Below, piece by piece: positions 28,999 to 37,996 of a stretch of DNA of 64,000 bases. Origin of the DNA: Streptomyces sp. JH34 (GTDB lineage Bacteria; Actinomycetota; Actinomycetes; Streptomycetales; Streptomycetaceae); the NCBI RefSeq assembly GCF_029428875.1, contig NZ_JAJSOO010000001.1, positions 2,728,001 to 2,792,000 on the forward strand, in the 5' to 3' direction. Every line of letters starts with the position of its first letter. Position 1 is the stretch's first letter. Below the pieces are notes generated by a model. That model searched no databases and was not told where the DNA came from. It worked only from the letters and a program-made list of their open reading frames with translations. Made by a program: the position numbers and the translations under genes.

Positions 28999-30438
28999 CT
29001 ACGCCTCGCCCGCGCTCTTGCGGGTGTGCAACTGCCGGGCCACCTCGGCGATCGAGCCGGACAGGGACGGGTACACCGTGAAGGCGTTGGCGATCTGTTC
29101 CACCGTCAGGTTGTTGTCGACGGCGAGCGCGATGGGGTGGATCAGCTCACTGGCCCTGGGGGCGACGACGCAGCCGCCCACCACGATGCCGGTGCCGGGC
29201 CGGCAGAAGATCTTGACGAAGCCGTCCCGGATGCCCTGCATCTTGGCGCGCGGGTTGCGCAGCAGCGGCAGCTTCACGACGCGGGCGTCGATCTTGCCGG
29301 AGTCGACGTCGGCCTGGCTGTAACCGACGGTGGCGATCTCGGGGTCGGTGAAGACGTTCGCGGAGACCGTCTTCAGGTTCAGCGGCGCCACCGCGTCGCC
29401 GAGGAAGTGGTACATCGCGATACGGCCCTGCATCGCGGCGACGGAGGCAAGGGCGAACACCCCGGTGACGTCACCGGCCGCGTACACGCCGGGGGCGCTG
29501 GTGCGCGAGACCCGGTCGGTCCGGATGTGCCCGGAGTCCTTGAGCTGCACCCCGGACTCCTCCAGGCCCATGCCCGCGGTGTTGGGGATCGCGCCGACGG
29601 CCATCAGGCAGTGCGTGCCGGAGATGACGCGGCCGTCGGCCAGCGTGACCTCGACGCGGTCGCCGACGCGCTTGGCCGACTGGGCGCGCGAGCGGGCCAT
29701 GACGTTCATGCCGCGGCGGCGGAAGACGTCCTCCAGGACGGCGGCGGCGTCCGGGTCCTCACCCGGGAGCACGCGGTCACGGGAGGAGACCAGCGTCACG
29801 CGCGAGCCGAGCGCCTGGTAGGCACCGGCGAACTCGGCGCCGGTGACACCGGAACCGACCACGATGAGCTCCTCGGGGAGCTCGTCCAGGTCGTAGACCT
29901 GGGTCCAGTTCAGGATTCGCTCACCGTCGGGCTGGGCGTCCGGGATCTCCCGGGGGTGGCCGCCGGTCGCGATCAGCACCGCGTCGGCCGTGAGCCGCTC
30001 CTCGGTGCCGTCGGCCGCCGTCACCACGACCTGGCGGGAGCCGTCGGCGGCCTGGAGGCCGTCCAGACGGCCGCGGCCACGCATGACCCGGGCACCCGCG
30101 CGGGTGACGGAGGCGGTGATGTCGTGCGACTGGGCGAGGGCGAGTCGCTTGACCCGTCGGTTGACCTTGCCGAGGTCGACGCCGACGACCCGGGCGGCCT
30201 GCTCGACGTGCGGGGTGTCGTCGGCGACGATGATGCCGAGTTCCTCGTACGAGGAGTCGAAGGTGGTCATCACCTCGGCCGTCGCGATCAGGGTCTTGGA
30301 GGGCACGCAGTCGGTGAGGACCGACGCGCCGCCGAGGCCGTCGCAGTCGACGACGGTCACCTCCGCGCCGAGCTGGGCGCCGACCAGTGCCGCCTCGTAG
30401 CCGCCGGGGCCGCCGCCGATGATCACGATCCGGGTCAC
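28999..30438 (-). CDS. lpdA: NAD(P)H-quinone dehydrogenase, LpdA-like flavoprotein disulfide reductase
   Basis: The 479-residue flavoprotein has the FAD site IVIIGGGPGGYEAA (4-17), a second nucleotide site VVGSGVTGAEFAGA and the FAD motif APGVYAAGDVTG. The disulfide motif is altered: GGASVLTDCVPSKT has Ser39 where the first redox cysteine belongs and keeps only C44, and the C-terminal HPTxxE motif is missing. This matches mycobacterial LpdA (Rv3303c type), which reduces quinones and not lipoamide. The GTG start is at 30438. The 252-bp region upstream, shared with a gamma-glutamylcyclotransferase-like gene, holds no other gene. Confidence 0.9.
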   Translation of the reverse strand: MTRIVIIGGGPGGYEAALVGAQLGAEVTVVDCDGLGGASVLTDCVPSKTLIATAEVMTTFDSSYEELGIIVADDTPHVEQAARVVGVDLGKVNRRVKRLALAQSHDITASVTRAGARVMRGRGRLDGLQAADGSRQVVVTAADGTEERLTADAVLIATGGHPREIPDAQPDGERILNWTQVYDLDELPEELIVVGSGVTGAEFAGAYQALGSRVTLVSSRDRVLPGEDPDAAAVLEDVFRRRGMNVMARSRAQSAKRVGDRVEVTLADGRVISGTHCLMAVGAIPNTAGMGLEESGVQLKDSGHIRTDRVSRTSAPGVYAAGDVTGVFALASVAAMQGRIAMYHFLGDAVAPLNLKTVSANVFTDPEIATVGYSQADVDSGKIDARVVKLPLLRNPRAKMQGIRDGFVKIFCRPGTGIVVGGCVVAPRASELIHPIALAVDNNLTVEQIANAFTVYPSLSGSIAEVARQLHTRKSAGEA

Positions 30439-30690
30439 GAAAAGTCCGCCTCGCGTGGTGTCATCCCGCGGCCGTATGCCGCCCCGGCCGGGGGTCCGGG
30501 GGATCGCCCCGGCGTATGCAGTACGTAATTCATTGTCCCGCACGCGCCAAGGTGCTTCGCTCCGGGGCCCTCCATACGGGAACGAGCCTGGCCGGGCCAC
30601 GGCCGCCGGCCGCCGCGGCACCTCCCACGACCGGGCGTCTTCCCCGCCGGAACCGGCACACGCGGCATCCCCTCCCGTACCCTCGACCCC

Positions 30691-31128
30691 ATGTCGCTCT
30701 ACGCCGCGTACGCCGGCAACCTCGACGCGCGGCTGATGACGCGCCGCGCACCGCACTCCCCGCTGCGCAGCACGGGCTGGCTCAACGGCTGGCGGCTCAC
30801 CTTCGGCGGGGAGCAGATGGGCTGGGAGGGCGCGCTGGCCACGGTGGTGGAGGCGCCCCGTTCCCAGGTGTTCGTCGCGCTGTACGACCTGGCCCCGATG
30901 GACGAGGACTCCATGGACCGCTGGGAGGGTGTCGGCCTCGACGTCTACCGGCGCATGCGGGTGCGCGTGCACACGCTGGACGGCGAGGAGCCGGCCTGGA
31001 TGTACGTCCTCAACGGCTACGAGGGCGGGCTGCCCTCGGCCCGCTACCTGGGCGAGGTGGCCGACGCGGCCGAGTCCGCCGGCGCACCGCACGACTATGT
31101 GATGAACCTCCGCAAGCACCCCTGCTGA
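30691..31128 (+). CDS. Gamma-glutamylcyclotransferase-like protein
   Basis: The 145-residue protein has the family opening [10 protein letters not shown], where the usual YGSNL is YAGNL, then GWRLTFGG, an acidic residue in VVEAP near the expected catalytic position, VFVALYDL, and a C-terminal [13 protein letters not shown]. It has the compact cyclotransferase beta barrel. It may release 5-oxoproline or cleave a gamma-glutamyl amine, but the altered substrate loop makes the reaction uncertain. It precedes the purine nucleoside phosphorylase promoter by 67 bp. Confidence 0.8.
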   Translation: MSLYAAYAGNLDARLMTRRAPHSPLRSTGWLNGWRLTFGGEQMGWEGALATVVEAPRSQVFVALYDLAPMDEDSMDRWEGVGLDVYRRMRVRVHTLDGEEPAWMYVLNGYEGGLPSARYLGEVADAAESAGAPHDYVMNLRKHPC

Positions 31129-31194
31129 GCCCTGCCACGACCCGCTTCTGTACGAATGTACGAAGAGGACCGGCCAGACTCTGCGCCGACACAT

Positions 31195-31206
31195 CTACGC
31201 GCGTAG
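31195..31206. promoter_or_regulatory. Nucleoside-regulon palindrome, punA site
   Basis: CTACGCGCGTAG is a perfect 12-bp palindrome 25 bases upstream of the purine nucleoside phosphorylase GTG. TACCCT at 31219-31224 stands seven bases before the GTG and suits a leaderless promoter, so the palindrome would cover the spacer/-35 region. The same sequence recurs at deoC and adenosine deaminase. Confidence 0.75.
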
Positions 31207-31231
31207 GGATTCAGCGGTTACCCTCATCCGC

Positions 31232-32056
31232 GTGAACGCATCTGTTATTCCGGACCACATCCAGGGCGACCCGCACGCCGCCGCCGCAGACGCCGCCGCC
31301 CGCCTGCGCGAGCTGACCGGCGCCGAGACCCACGACGTCGCCCTCGTGATGGGCTCCGGGTGGGCCCCCGCGGGCGATGCGCTCGGCATCCCGGAGGCCG
31401 AGTTCCCGGTCACCGCGCTGCCCGGCTTCCCCGCCCCGGCGGTGGAGGGCCACGGCGGCACGATCCGCTCGTACCGGATCGGCGGGAAGCGCGTCCTGGT
31501 CTTCCTGGGCCGCACGCACTACTACGAGGGCCGCGGTGTCGCGGCGGTCGCGCACGGCGTCCGCACGGCCGTCTCCGCGGGCTGCCGGACCGTCGTCCTG
31601 ACGAACGGCTGCGGCGGGCTGCGCGAGGGCATGCGCCCCGGCCAGCCGGTCCTCATCGGCGACCACATCAACCTGACGGCCGCGTCGCCGATCGTGGGCG
31701 CGAACTTCATGGATCTGACGGACCTGTACTCGCCGCGCCTGCGCGCGCTCTGCAAGGAGATCGACCCGACGCTCGAAGAGGGCGTGTACGTGCAGTTCCC
31801 CGGCCCTCACTACGAGACCCCGGCCGAGATCAACATGGTCCGTGTCATGGGCGGCGACCTGGTCGGCATGTCCACCGTGCTCGAGGCCATCGCGGCCCGT
31901 GAGGCGGGTGCCGAGGTGCTGGGCATCTCCCTGGTCACGAACCTCGCGGCGGGCCTGAGCGGCGAACCCCTCAACCACGAGGAGGTCCTCCAGGCCGGCC
32001 GCGACTCCGCCACGCAGATGGGCGCACTGCTGGCACGGGTACTGGACCGGATCTGA
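31232..32056 (+). CDS. punA: Purine nucleoside phosphorylase
   Basis: The 274-residue trimeric-type (PNP family 2) enzyme splits purine (deoxy)nucleosides with phosphate into base and (deoxy)ribose-1-phosphate. Visible motifs are VMGSGW (phosphate loop), [33 protein letters not shown] and the base-binding [24 protein letters not shown]. It is the first gene of a unit with the PGM2-like mutase. The GTG start has no clear ribosome site, in keeping with leaderless translation. It carries the nucleoside-regulon palindrome upstream. Confidence 0.93.
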   Translation: MNASVIPDHIQGDPHAAAADAAARLRELTGAETHDVALVMGSGWAPAGDALGIPEAEFPVTALPGFPAPAVEGHGGTIRSYRIGGKRVLVFLGRTHYYEGRGVAAVAHGVRTAVSAGCRTVVLTNGCGGLREGMRPGQPVLIGDHINLTAASPIVGANFMDLTDLYSPRLRALCKEIDPTLEEGVYVQFPGPHYETPAEINMVRVMGGDLVGMSTVLEAIAAREAGAEVLGISLVTNLAAGLSGEPLNHEEVLQAGRDSATQMGALLARVLDRI

Positions 32057-32080
32057 TCCCCGCGGATCCGGACGCCCGGA

Positions 32081-32110
32081 CCGCATCGCATCGCACCGCA
32101 CCGCACCGCA
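32081..32110 (+). repeat. 5-bp tandem repeat YCGCA x6 between punA and the mutase gene
   Basis: Six head-to-tail units (CCGCA, TCGCA, TCGCA, CCGCA, CCGCA, CCGCA) fill most of the gap before the mutase ribosome site (GAAAGGCGG). The run lies in the transcribed intercistronic leader. It may be a slippage-prone microsatellite. Confidence 0.8.
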
Positions 32111-32124
32111 GAAAGGCGGACACC

Positions 32125-33765
32125 GTGCAGCAGGACCTCATCACGCGGGCCAGGGCCTGGCTCGCCGAGGACCCGGACCCCGAGACCCGTGCGGAACTCG
32201 CCGGGCTCATCGACGCCGAGGACCTCGGCTCGCTCGCCGACCGCTTCGCGGGGACGCTCCAGTTCGGCACGGCCGGCCTGCGCGGCGAGATCGGCGCGGG
32301 GCCGATGCGCATGAACCGCTCGGTCGTCATCCGCGCGGCCGCCGGCCTGGCCGCGTACCTGAAGGCGCACGGGCAGGACGGCGGACTCGTCGTCATCGGC
32401 TACGACGCCCGCTACAAGTCGGCCGACTTCGCCCGGGACACGGCGGCCGTGATGACCGGCGCCGGTCTGCGCGCGGCCGTGCTCCCTCGTCCGCTGCCGA
32501 CCCCGGTCCTCGCGTACGCCGTACGGCACCTGGGGGCGGTCGCCGGCGTGGAGGTCACGGCCAGCCACAACCCGCCGCGCGACAACGGCTACAAGGTCTA
32601 CCTCGGCGACGGCTCGCAGATCGTGCCCCCCGCCGACGCGGAGATCGCCGCCGCGATCGCCGCGGTCGGCCCGCTGGACGGCGTACCGCGCCCGGAGTCG
32701 GGCTGGGAGGTCCTCGGCGAGGAGGTCCTGGCCGCGTACCTCGCGCGGACGGACGCCGTCATGGGCGCGGGGTCGCCCCGTACCGCGCGCACCGTCTACA
32801 CCGCGATGCACGGCGTCGGCACCTCCGTCCTGACGGCCGCCTTCGCCCGGGCCGGTTTCCCCGATCCGGTGCTGGTGGCCGAGCAGGCCGAGCCCGACCC
32901 GGCGTTTCCCACCGTCGCCTTCCCCAATCCGGAAGAGCCCGGCGCCATGGACCTCGCGTTCGCGACCGCGCGCCGGGCCGAGCCGGACATCGTCATCGCC
33001 AACGACCCGGACGCCGACCGCTGCGCCGTCGCCGTACCGGACCCGTCGGCCGAGGGCGGCTGGCGGATGCTGCGCGGCGACGAGGTCGGCGCGCTGCTCG
33101 CCGCCCACCTGGTGGACCGTGGCGTGACCGGGGTGCTGGCCGAGTCGATCGTCTCCTCCTCCCTCCTCGGCCGGATCGCGGAGAAGGCGGGCCTCGGCCA
33201 CGAGGAGACGTTGACGGGCTTCAAGTGGATCGCCCGCGTCGACGGCCTGCGGTACGGCTACGAGGAGGCACTGGGCTACTGCGTCGACCCGGAGGGCGTA
33301 CGCGACAAGGACGGCATCACGGCCGCGCTGCTGATCGCCGAACTCGCCTCCGTGCTCAAGGAGAAGGGGCGCACGCTCCTCGGTCTGCTCGACGACCTCG
33401 CGCTCGAGCACGGCCTGCACGCCACGGACCAGCTGTCGGTCCGGGTCGAGGACCTGACGGTCATCGCGAACGCCATGCGTCGCCTGCGCGAGACTCCCCC
33501 GACCGCACTGGCGGGCCTGCCCGTCACCTCGGCCGAGGACCTCTCCCTGGGCACGGACGCCCTGCCGCCCACCGACGGCCTGCGCTACCACCTGACCGGC
33601 GCCCGGGTCATCGTCCGCCCGAGCGGCACCGAGCCGAAGCTCAAGTGCTACCTGGAGGTCGTGGTCCCGGTCGGCTCGGCGGACGGCCTGCCCGCGGCCC
33701 GCGCCCGGGGCGCGGAGCTGCTGGCGGAGATCAAGCGGGACCTCTCGGCGGCCGCCGGGATCTGA
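32125..33765 (+). CDS. Phospho-sugar mutase, PGM2/phosphomannomutase family (probable phosphopentomutase)
   Basis: The 546-residue alpha-D-phosphohexomutase-fold protein has the phosphoserine loop TASHNPPRDNGYKVY (S147), the metal loop NDPDADRCAV, the sugar loop and the C-terminal phosphate loop RPSGTEPKLKCY. The N-terminal LQFGTAGLRGEIGAGPMRMN and the overall length match the PGM2 group, whose animal members act mainly as phosphopentomutases. Because it follows punA by 68 bp, it probably turns (deoxy)ribose-1-phosphate into the 5-phosphate. Annotation as phosphomannomutase is the alternative. The GTG start follows GAAAGGCGG. Confidence 0.88.
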   Translation: MQQDLITRARAWLAEDPDPETRAELAGLIDAEDLGSLADRFAGTLQFGTAGLRGEIGAGPMRMNRSVVIRAAAGLAAYLKAHGQDGGLVVIGYDARYKSADFARDTAAVMTGAGLRAAVLPRPLPTPVLAYAVRHLGAVAGVEVTASHNPPRDNGYKVYLGDGSQIVPPADAEIAAAIAAVGPLDGVPRPESGWEVLGEEVLAAYLARTDAVMGAGSPRTARTVYTAMHGVGTSVLTAAFARAGFPDPVLVAEQAEPDPAFPTVAFPNPEEPGAMDLAFATARRAEPDIVIANDPDADRCAVAVPDPSAEGGWRMLRGDEVGALLAAHLVDRGVTGVLAESIVSSSLLGRIAEKAGLGHEETLTGFKWIARVDGLRYGYEEALGYCVDPEGVRDKDGITAALLIAELASVLKEKGRTLLGLLDDLALEHGLHATDQLSVRVEDLTVIANAMRRLRETPPTALAGLPVTSAEDLSLGTDALPPTDGLRYHLTGARVIVRPSGTEPKLKCYLEVVVPVGSADGLPAARARGAELLAEIKRDLSAAAGI

Positions 33766-33774
33766 CCGCCGCCC

Positions 33775-33808
33775 GCGCGGGGCGGGGCAGCCCCCCCCCG
33801 CCCCGCGC
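33775..33808 (+). terminator. Terminator after the sugar phosphomutase gene
   Basis: GCGCGGGGCGGGG pairs with CCCCGCCCCGCGC (13-bp perfect arms) and a C-rich 8-base loop, 9 bases after the stop. Confidence 0.8.
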
Positions 33809-33940
33809 ACCGGTCGCAGCACGGCGCTTTCCGGTCATGGTCACGCCAGAATGCAAGCGATCATGGCCGTAAACGATCTGGAGCGGCTTTCATGATCTTC
33901 ATATTCTCCATCTGTTCCGCCGATGAACGAGGAGAAATTC

Positions 33941-34378
33941 ATGCAGATCTCACGGTCCGTCAAGAGAGCCGGGGCGGCCCTGGCCGCCACCGCGGCGCTG
34001 GTCATGGTCAACCCGTCGACCGCCTCCGCCAACTGGTCCAGCTACATCAACAGCTGGACCGACGGCGAGAAGTCGCGCACCTGGGAGGACCAGGGCACCT
34101 ACTCCCAGATCCAGTTCACCGACTGCTTCGCGCAGTACGGCACGACCAAGTCGGTCGTCGTGAAGCTGTGGCACTACTACTCGGTCCTCCCGAACGAGAG
34201 CCTCGGCACCAAGACGTTCACGGCCTGTTTCGACGGCAGCACCAGCAACGGCCAGTGGACCAACGTCCCGAGCGGCACCAACACGTTGCAGTTCGAGGCG
34301 GACAAGGTCGCCCAGGGCGGCTCCTGCTGCCTCCTGAACGTCGGCACGGTGTACGTCGACACGTCCAAATCCGACTAG
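33941..34378 (+). CDS. Secreted protein of unknown function (disulfide-containing)
   Basis: The 145-residue precursor has a signal peptide with cleavage after TASA (residue 30). The mature part of about 115 residues is rich in Trp, Tyr, Ser and Thr and has four cysteines (in FTDCFAQY, FTACFDG and GGSCCLLN), which probably form two disulfides. It looks like a small beta-sandwich. ATG 33941 has a GAGGAG site. It lies 79 bp before three overlapping genes for membrane proteins and an ABC ATPase, so it may be their substrate or partner. I do not recognise the family. Confidence 0.7.
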   Translation: MQISRSVKRAGAALAATAALVMVNPSTASANWSSYINSWTDGEKSRTWEDQGTYSQIQFTDCFAQYGTTKSVVVKLWHYYSVLPNESLGTKTFTACFDGSTSNGQWTNVPSGTNTLQFEADKVAQGGSCCLLNVGTVYVDTSKSD

Positions 34379-34457
34379 GCATCCCCGACGCCTGGAACGA
34401 CCGCAGGTGGCACCCGGCTTCCCACGGGTGCCACCCTGGACCTTCGCCGGAGACACC

Positions 34458-35735
34458 GTGCGCATACCGACCCTCCTACGATCGTCAACCGCTCCCTTCG
34501 CCCTGGTGCCGGCACTCGGACTGACGCTCTCCTTCTACTTCTTCTCCACCCACGACCAGGTCGCATACTGGCCGTACCCGTACGCGCCGGCCCTGGTCCA
34601 GCGGTCGATCGAGCAGGTCTACGCCCTCTCCTACGCGCTGGTCTCCGCGGCCGCCGCCTGGCAGGGCGCCCGGTTCAAGGAGTCGCGCGTCCGTGAGCTG
34701 GCGCCCTACCGGCGCGGCTGGGCGGTCGTGACCCGGACCCTGGCGCCCGTAGTGGCGGTCGGCTGGCTCGTGCTCCTCGTCCCGGTGGTCCTCGCCTTCG
34801 CCGAACGGCCGACGTGGCCCACGCCGGACAGCCTTCCCCCGCTGCTGCTCGGGCTGGTGCTCTGCGCGGCCCACGGAGTGATCGGCTTCACCGTCGGGCA
34901 GTGGCTCAAGCCCGCACTGGCCGTGCCCGTCATGGCGTGTGCGGTCTTCCTCCTGGTGTCGTACCCGCATGCCCTGGAGCCCTTCTACCTGCGGCACATG
35001 TCCGGCGAGTACTTCGCGCACATCGGCTTCGCCGAGACCGCCACCGCCGCCTCGATGGCGGGGCACCTGCTCCCCACCCTGGGTCTGGCCGTCGCGGTCT
35101 GTCTCTTGGGGGCACGCGGTCACGTGCTGCTGCGCACCGCGCCGGCGGTCGCCGTGTGCGCGGGCGCCACGTTCGCCTCGTACAGCATCGTGAAGGACTG
35201 GAACTACAACCCCAGCGTCCACGTCCGGGCCGTGGAGACCAGGTGCACGGGCAGCGCCCCCGAGGTGTGCCTCCCGGTGAGCGCGGGGAAGGACGCGGAG
35301 AGCATCAGCGGTGAGGTCGACCGGACGTTCGCCGTACTGAAGAAGTACCAGGTCGTCGACGAACCGCCGAAGCGTGTCGAAGAGGCGCTGAACTACGGGA
35401 GGTTCACCCCGGACGACACGAAGGAGTCCGCGTACCTCCTGCTGTCCACGGCTCACCGGGAGCACCGGGTGAGCGCCGACATCATCAGCACCTACGTGAC
35501 GTTCCCCTGCGAGGCGCCGCAGCCGACGCTGCGGCGGGCGGTCCTCCTCTGGCTCGAGGGGAAGACCGGCACCATGTCCGGTTACGAGCGGATCGCGGCG
35601 GGCGACCCGTTCTACACCCGGGCACAGCACCGTGAGGTCCTGAAGGGGGTGGCCCAGGTCGCCGGGAAGTCCACGGCCGAACAGGTCGCCTGGTACAGGA
35701 CCGTCACCCGGTCCGCCTGCGAGGCGTCCACGTGA
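34458..35735 (+). CDS. Membrane protein of ABC-associated unit, function unknown
   Basis: The 425-residue protein has about six or seven transmembrane helices in residues 10-240, followed by a soluble C-terminal domain of about 185 residues with cysteines at CTGSAPEVC. The layout resembles permease-like proteins encoded with ABC ATPases in actinobacteria. The GTG start at 34458 follows CGGAGA. Its stop overlaps the GTG of the next gene by 4 bases, so translation is coupled. It could be half of a transporter, or a sensor of cell-envelope state. Confidence 0.7.
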   Translation: MRIPTLLRSSTAPFALVPALGLTLSFYFFSTHDQVAYWPYPYAPALVQRSIEQVYALSYALVSAAAAWQGARFKESRVRELAPYRRGWAVVTRTLAPVVAVGWLVLLVPVVLAFAERPTWPTPDSLPPLLLGLVLCAAHGVIGFTVGQWLKPALAVPVMACAVFLLVSYPHALEPFYLRHMSGEYFAHIGFAETATAASMAGHLLPTLGLAVAVCLLGARGHVLLRTAPAVAVCAGATFASYSIVKDWNYNPSVHVRAVETRCTGSAPEVCLPVSAGKDAESISGEVDRTFAVLKKYQVVDEPPKRVEEALNYGRFTPDDTKESAYLLLSTAHREHRVSADIISTYVTFPCEAPQPTLRRAVLLWLEGKTGTMSGYERIAAGDPFYTRAQHREVLKGVAQVAGKSTAEQVAWYRTVTRSACEAST

Positions 35736-36328
35736 TCTGGTGGCTGAAGACGCGGCTGGCCCACACCGTGCTCGCCCCGTGCCTCGCGGCGTTCGTCCTG
35801 CTGACCTTCCTCTTCCAGGACGGGACGGTCGTCCTCCCCGCCATCAGCGTCACCGCGGGGAACAGCGTCCTGCTGGCGGGCTTCACCCCGCTCCTCGTGG
35901 TGGGCGCCCTCGTCCAGTGCCTCGACTCCCGGCTGGAGGCGGCCGAGGCGACCGGCACACGGCGGGTCGCCCGGCTCGACACGGCGCTCGCCGCCGGGAC
36001 CGTCGCCGCGGTCATGGCACTCACCGCCGCCGGAGGGCTCCTCCTGGACTCCCCCGCGGTCGTCTCCGCGGGCCGCAACACGCTCTTCCTCACCGGGCTC
36101 GCGCTGTGCGGGCGCGGCTGGATGGGGCGGTCGAGCATCGTGCTGCCCACGGCCTGGATCTTCCTGGTGGTCCTGGTGGGGCACCGGACCGCGGACGACT
36201 TCTTCCCCTGGGCGGTCACCGGGCACGCCCTCCACTCCCCCGTCGCCGCCGTCGCGGCGGGGACCTGTGCGCTCCTCGGGATCGCACTCGACCACGTCAT
36301 GACGACTCGGCAAGGACCGCGCCCATGA
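35732..36328 (+). CDS. Membrane protein, probable second permease of the ABC unit
   Basis: The 198-residue protein has about six hydrophobic helices, with few loops and no catalytic motif. It overlaps the preceding gene by 4 bases (GTGA) and the following ATPase gene by 4 bases (ATGA), so all three are translationally coupled and probably form one complex. Its small size and helix count suit a permease half in an ABC-2-like transporter, which is inference. Confidence 0.7.
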   Translation: MIWWLKTRLAHTVLAPCLAAFVLLTFLFQDGTVVLPAISVTAGNSVLLAGFTPLLVVGALVQCLDSRLEAAEATGTRRVARLDTALAAGTVAAVMALTAAGGLLLDSPAVVSAGRNTLFLTGLALCGRGWMGRSSIVLPTAWIFLVVLVGHRTADDFFPWAVTGHALHSPVAAVAAGTCALLGIALDHVMTTRQGPRP

Positions 36329-37062
36329 GCATCACGTTCACCGACTGCGCCTACCGGTACAAGCGCCGGAGCCGGCCCGTCCTCACCGGCTTCTCGTACG
36401 AGCTCCGGGACGGCCTCACCGTCCTCCTCGGCCCCAACGGAGCGGGCAAGTCGACGCTGTTGCGGCTCGGGGCGTCCGTGGCCCGGCCGGAGACCGGCCG
36501 GATCAGCTGCGGCACCGTCCCGTCGACGGCACGGGATTACCGCCGGCTGGTCTCCTGGATGCCGCAGCAGATCACGGCGATGGCCGGGCTGACGGCCAGG
36601 GAACAGGTCGCCTACAGCGGCTGGCTGAAGGGCATGGGCCGGTCGGACGCCTGGGACCGGGCGCGGGACGCGCTCACCCGGGTGGGCCTCCGGGACCGCG
36701 CCGACGACAAGGCGCGGATCCTGTCGGGCGGGCAGCTGCGCCGCCTCGGCCTGGCCTCGGCCCTCGTGCACGACTGCCGTGTCCTGCTCCTGGACGAGCC
36801 CACGGCGGGCATGGACCCGACTCAGCGGCGCGTGTTCCGTGACCTGCTGACGGCCGCGGTGGACGGCGGCGGCCTCAGCGTCCTGATGTCGACGCACGAC
36901 GTGGCGGACCTGGCCGACGACGCCGACCGCATCACCGTGCTGGCCGAGGGACGGATTCGGTTCGACGGCACGACCGACGGCTTCCTCGGCAAGGCCCCCG
37001 CGGACACCCCCGGTTCCCGCCACGCAGAGGCCGCCTACACGGCGCTGACGCTGCGGGACTGA
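36325..37062 (+). CDS. ABC transporter ATP-binding protein
   Basis: The 245-residue ATPase has Walker A GPNGAGKST (about 37-45), a Q-loop region WMPQQ, signature LSGGQLRR, Walker B VLLLDEPTAGMD and H-loop STHD. The ABC-2-type exporter ATPases are the closest pattern. With the two overlapping membrane-protein genes it should make a complete transporter. The N-terminal SITFTDCAYRYKRRSRPVLTG is slightly unusual in being rich in Arg. The unit ends in a hairpin at 37073-37109. Confidence 0.88.
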   Translation: MSITFTDCAYRYKRRSRPVLTGFSYELRDGLTVLLGPNGAGKSTLLRLGASVARPETGRISCGTVPSTARDYRRLVSWMPQQITAMAGLTAREQVAYSGWLKGMGRSDAWDRARDALTRVGLRDRADDKARILSGGQLRRLGLASALVHDCRVLLLDEPTAGMDPTQRRVFRDLLTAAVDGGGLSVLMSTHDVADLADDADRITVLAEGRIRFDGTTDGFLGKAPADTPGSRHAEAAYTALTLRD

Positions 37063-37072
37063 GCCGGGGAAA

Positions 37073-37109
37073 CCGCCGCGCCTGCCGAACGGGGGGGTGG
37101 GCGCGGCGG
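37073..37109 (+). terminator. Terminator after the ABC unit
   Basis: CCGCCGCGCC and GGCGCGGCGG form a perfect 10-bp stem with a 17-base G-rich loop, 10 bases after the ATPase stop. Confidence 0.7.
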
Positions 37110-37239
37110 CGTCGCGCCCGCTGCCCGCCGAGCACACCGACGGCCACGGGCGCCGGCCCCGGATCCGCTGCCGCGGCTGGACGGAGATCAACGGACCCGG
37201 CCTCGCTCGGACCCTCGATCTCCCGTCCGTACGGCCCCG

Positions 37240-37878
37240 TCAGCCGATCGCGAGCAGCACCACGAGCAGCACCAGACCGACGACGGCCGGGGCGATCACC
37301 TCGTAGGCCCAGCGCACCGACGCGGTGGTCGTGGCCTGCTCCTCGCGGCGGCCGGCGCGCTCGGCGAGTTCCCTCAGGTCGCCCACCGTCTGGTCCGCGG
37401 CGGCCGCGCGGGCGTGGGAGTCCCGGACGTCGGCGTGCACGGAGGTCCGGCCGTACGGGTCGTCGTGCGCCTGCTGGGTGGCCTTCCTGGCCGCCCTCTT
37501 GCGTTCACGCAGCGAGACGGGGACCGCCCACAGCTGGTACTTGGCGCCGCTGTGCGTGTAGATCTCGCTGGAGTAGGTGGCGCGCACGGTGGAGACGTCC
37601 GTCCAGGGCAGCACGATCGTGCGGAACGGGTTGCGGATCCGGATCCGTTCCTCGTCGACGAAGACCGCGGGCCGCAGGGTGAACGCCACGATGAGCGGAA
37701 TCACGGTCAGCAGCGCGGCAAGCGCCAGCCACGGCACCCATCCCTTGCCCTGGACCACCGCGTCGCCGCCGATCCAGCCGACCAGCAGGATCAGCAGCGC
37801 GCCGCTGACCAGCCCGGCGCCCGACCGGAAGGTCCGGTCGGCGTAGGCGGGCTCGGCGGGGGGTGTGGGGCTCGTCAT
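37240..37878 (-). CDS. PH-domain membrane protein
   Basis: The 212-residue protein has two N-terminal transmembrane helices (about 24-65) followed by a bacterial PH-like domain: PAVFVDEERIRIRNPFRTIVLPWTDVSTVRATYSSEI. A charged coiled segment and one C-terminal helix (about 190-210) complete it. Such proteins are common in Streptomyces and have unknown function. The ATG at 37878 is preferred, since further upstream the frame runs into the deoC promoter. It is divergent from deoC. Confidence 0.8.
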   Translation of the reverse strand: MTSPTPPAEPAYADRTFRSGAGLVSGALLILLVGWIGGDAVVQGKGWVPWLALAALLTVIPLIVAFTLRPAVFVDEERIRIRNPFRTIVLPWTDVSTVRATYSSEIYTHSGAKYQLWAVPVSLRERKRAARKATQQAHDDPYGRTSVHADVRDSHARAAAADQTVGDLRELAERAGRREEQATTTASVRWAYEVIAPAVVGLVLLVVLLAIG

Positions 37879-37971
37879 GGTCCCGATTCTGCCTGAAGCC
37901 GCGCCCGGGACGCGGAGGGGCCGTGTCCTGCCTGGGGAAGGCACGAAACGGGTGGGGCCCTGTACAGGTCG

Positions 37972-37983
37972 CTACGCGCGTAG
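37972..37983. promoter_or_regulatory. Nucleoside-regulon palindrome, deoC site
   Basis: CTACGCGCGTAG, identical to the punA site, ends one base before TATGCT (37985-37990), which lies six bases before the GTG at 37997. The layout fits a leaderless promoter whose -10 element abuts the operator, so a bound protein would block polymerase. Confidence 0.78.
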
Positions 37984-37996
37984 ATATGCTCATGTG

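Noticed and set aside
28144..30528. A long plus-strand open frame opposite the PEP-mutase and lpdA genes
   Set aside because: It is a shadow of the two minus-strand genes: composition is Arg/Gly/Asp/His-rich with no motifs and no ribosome site.
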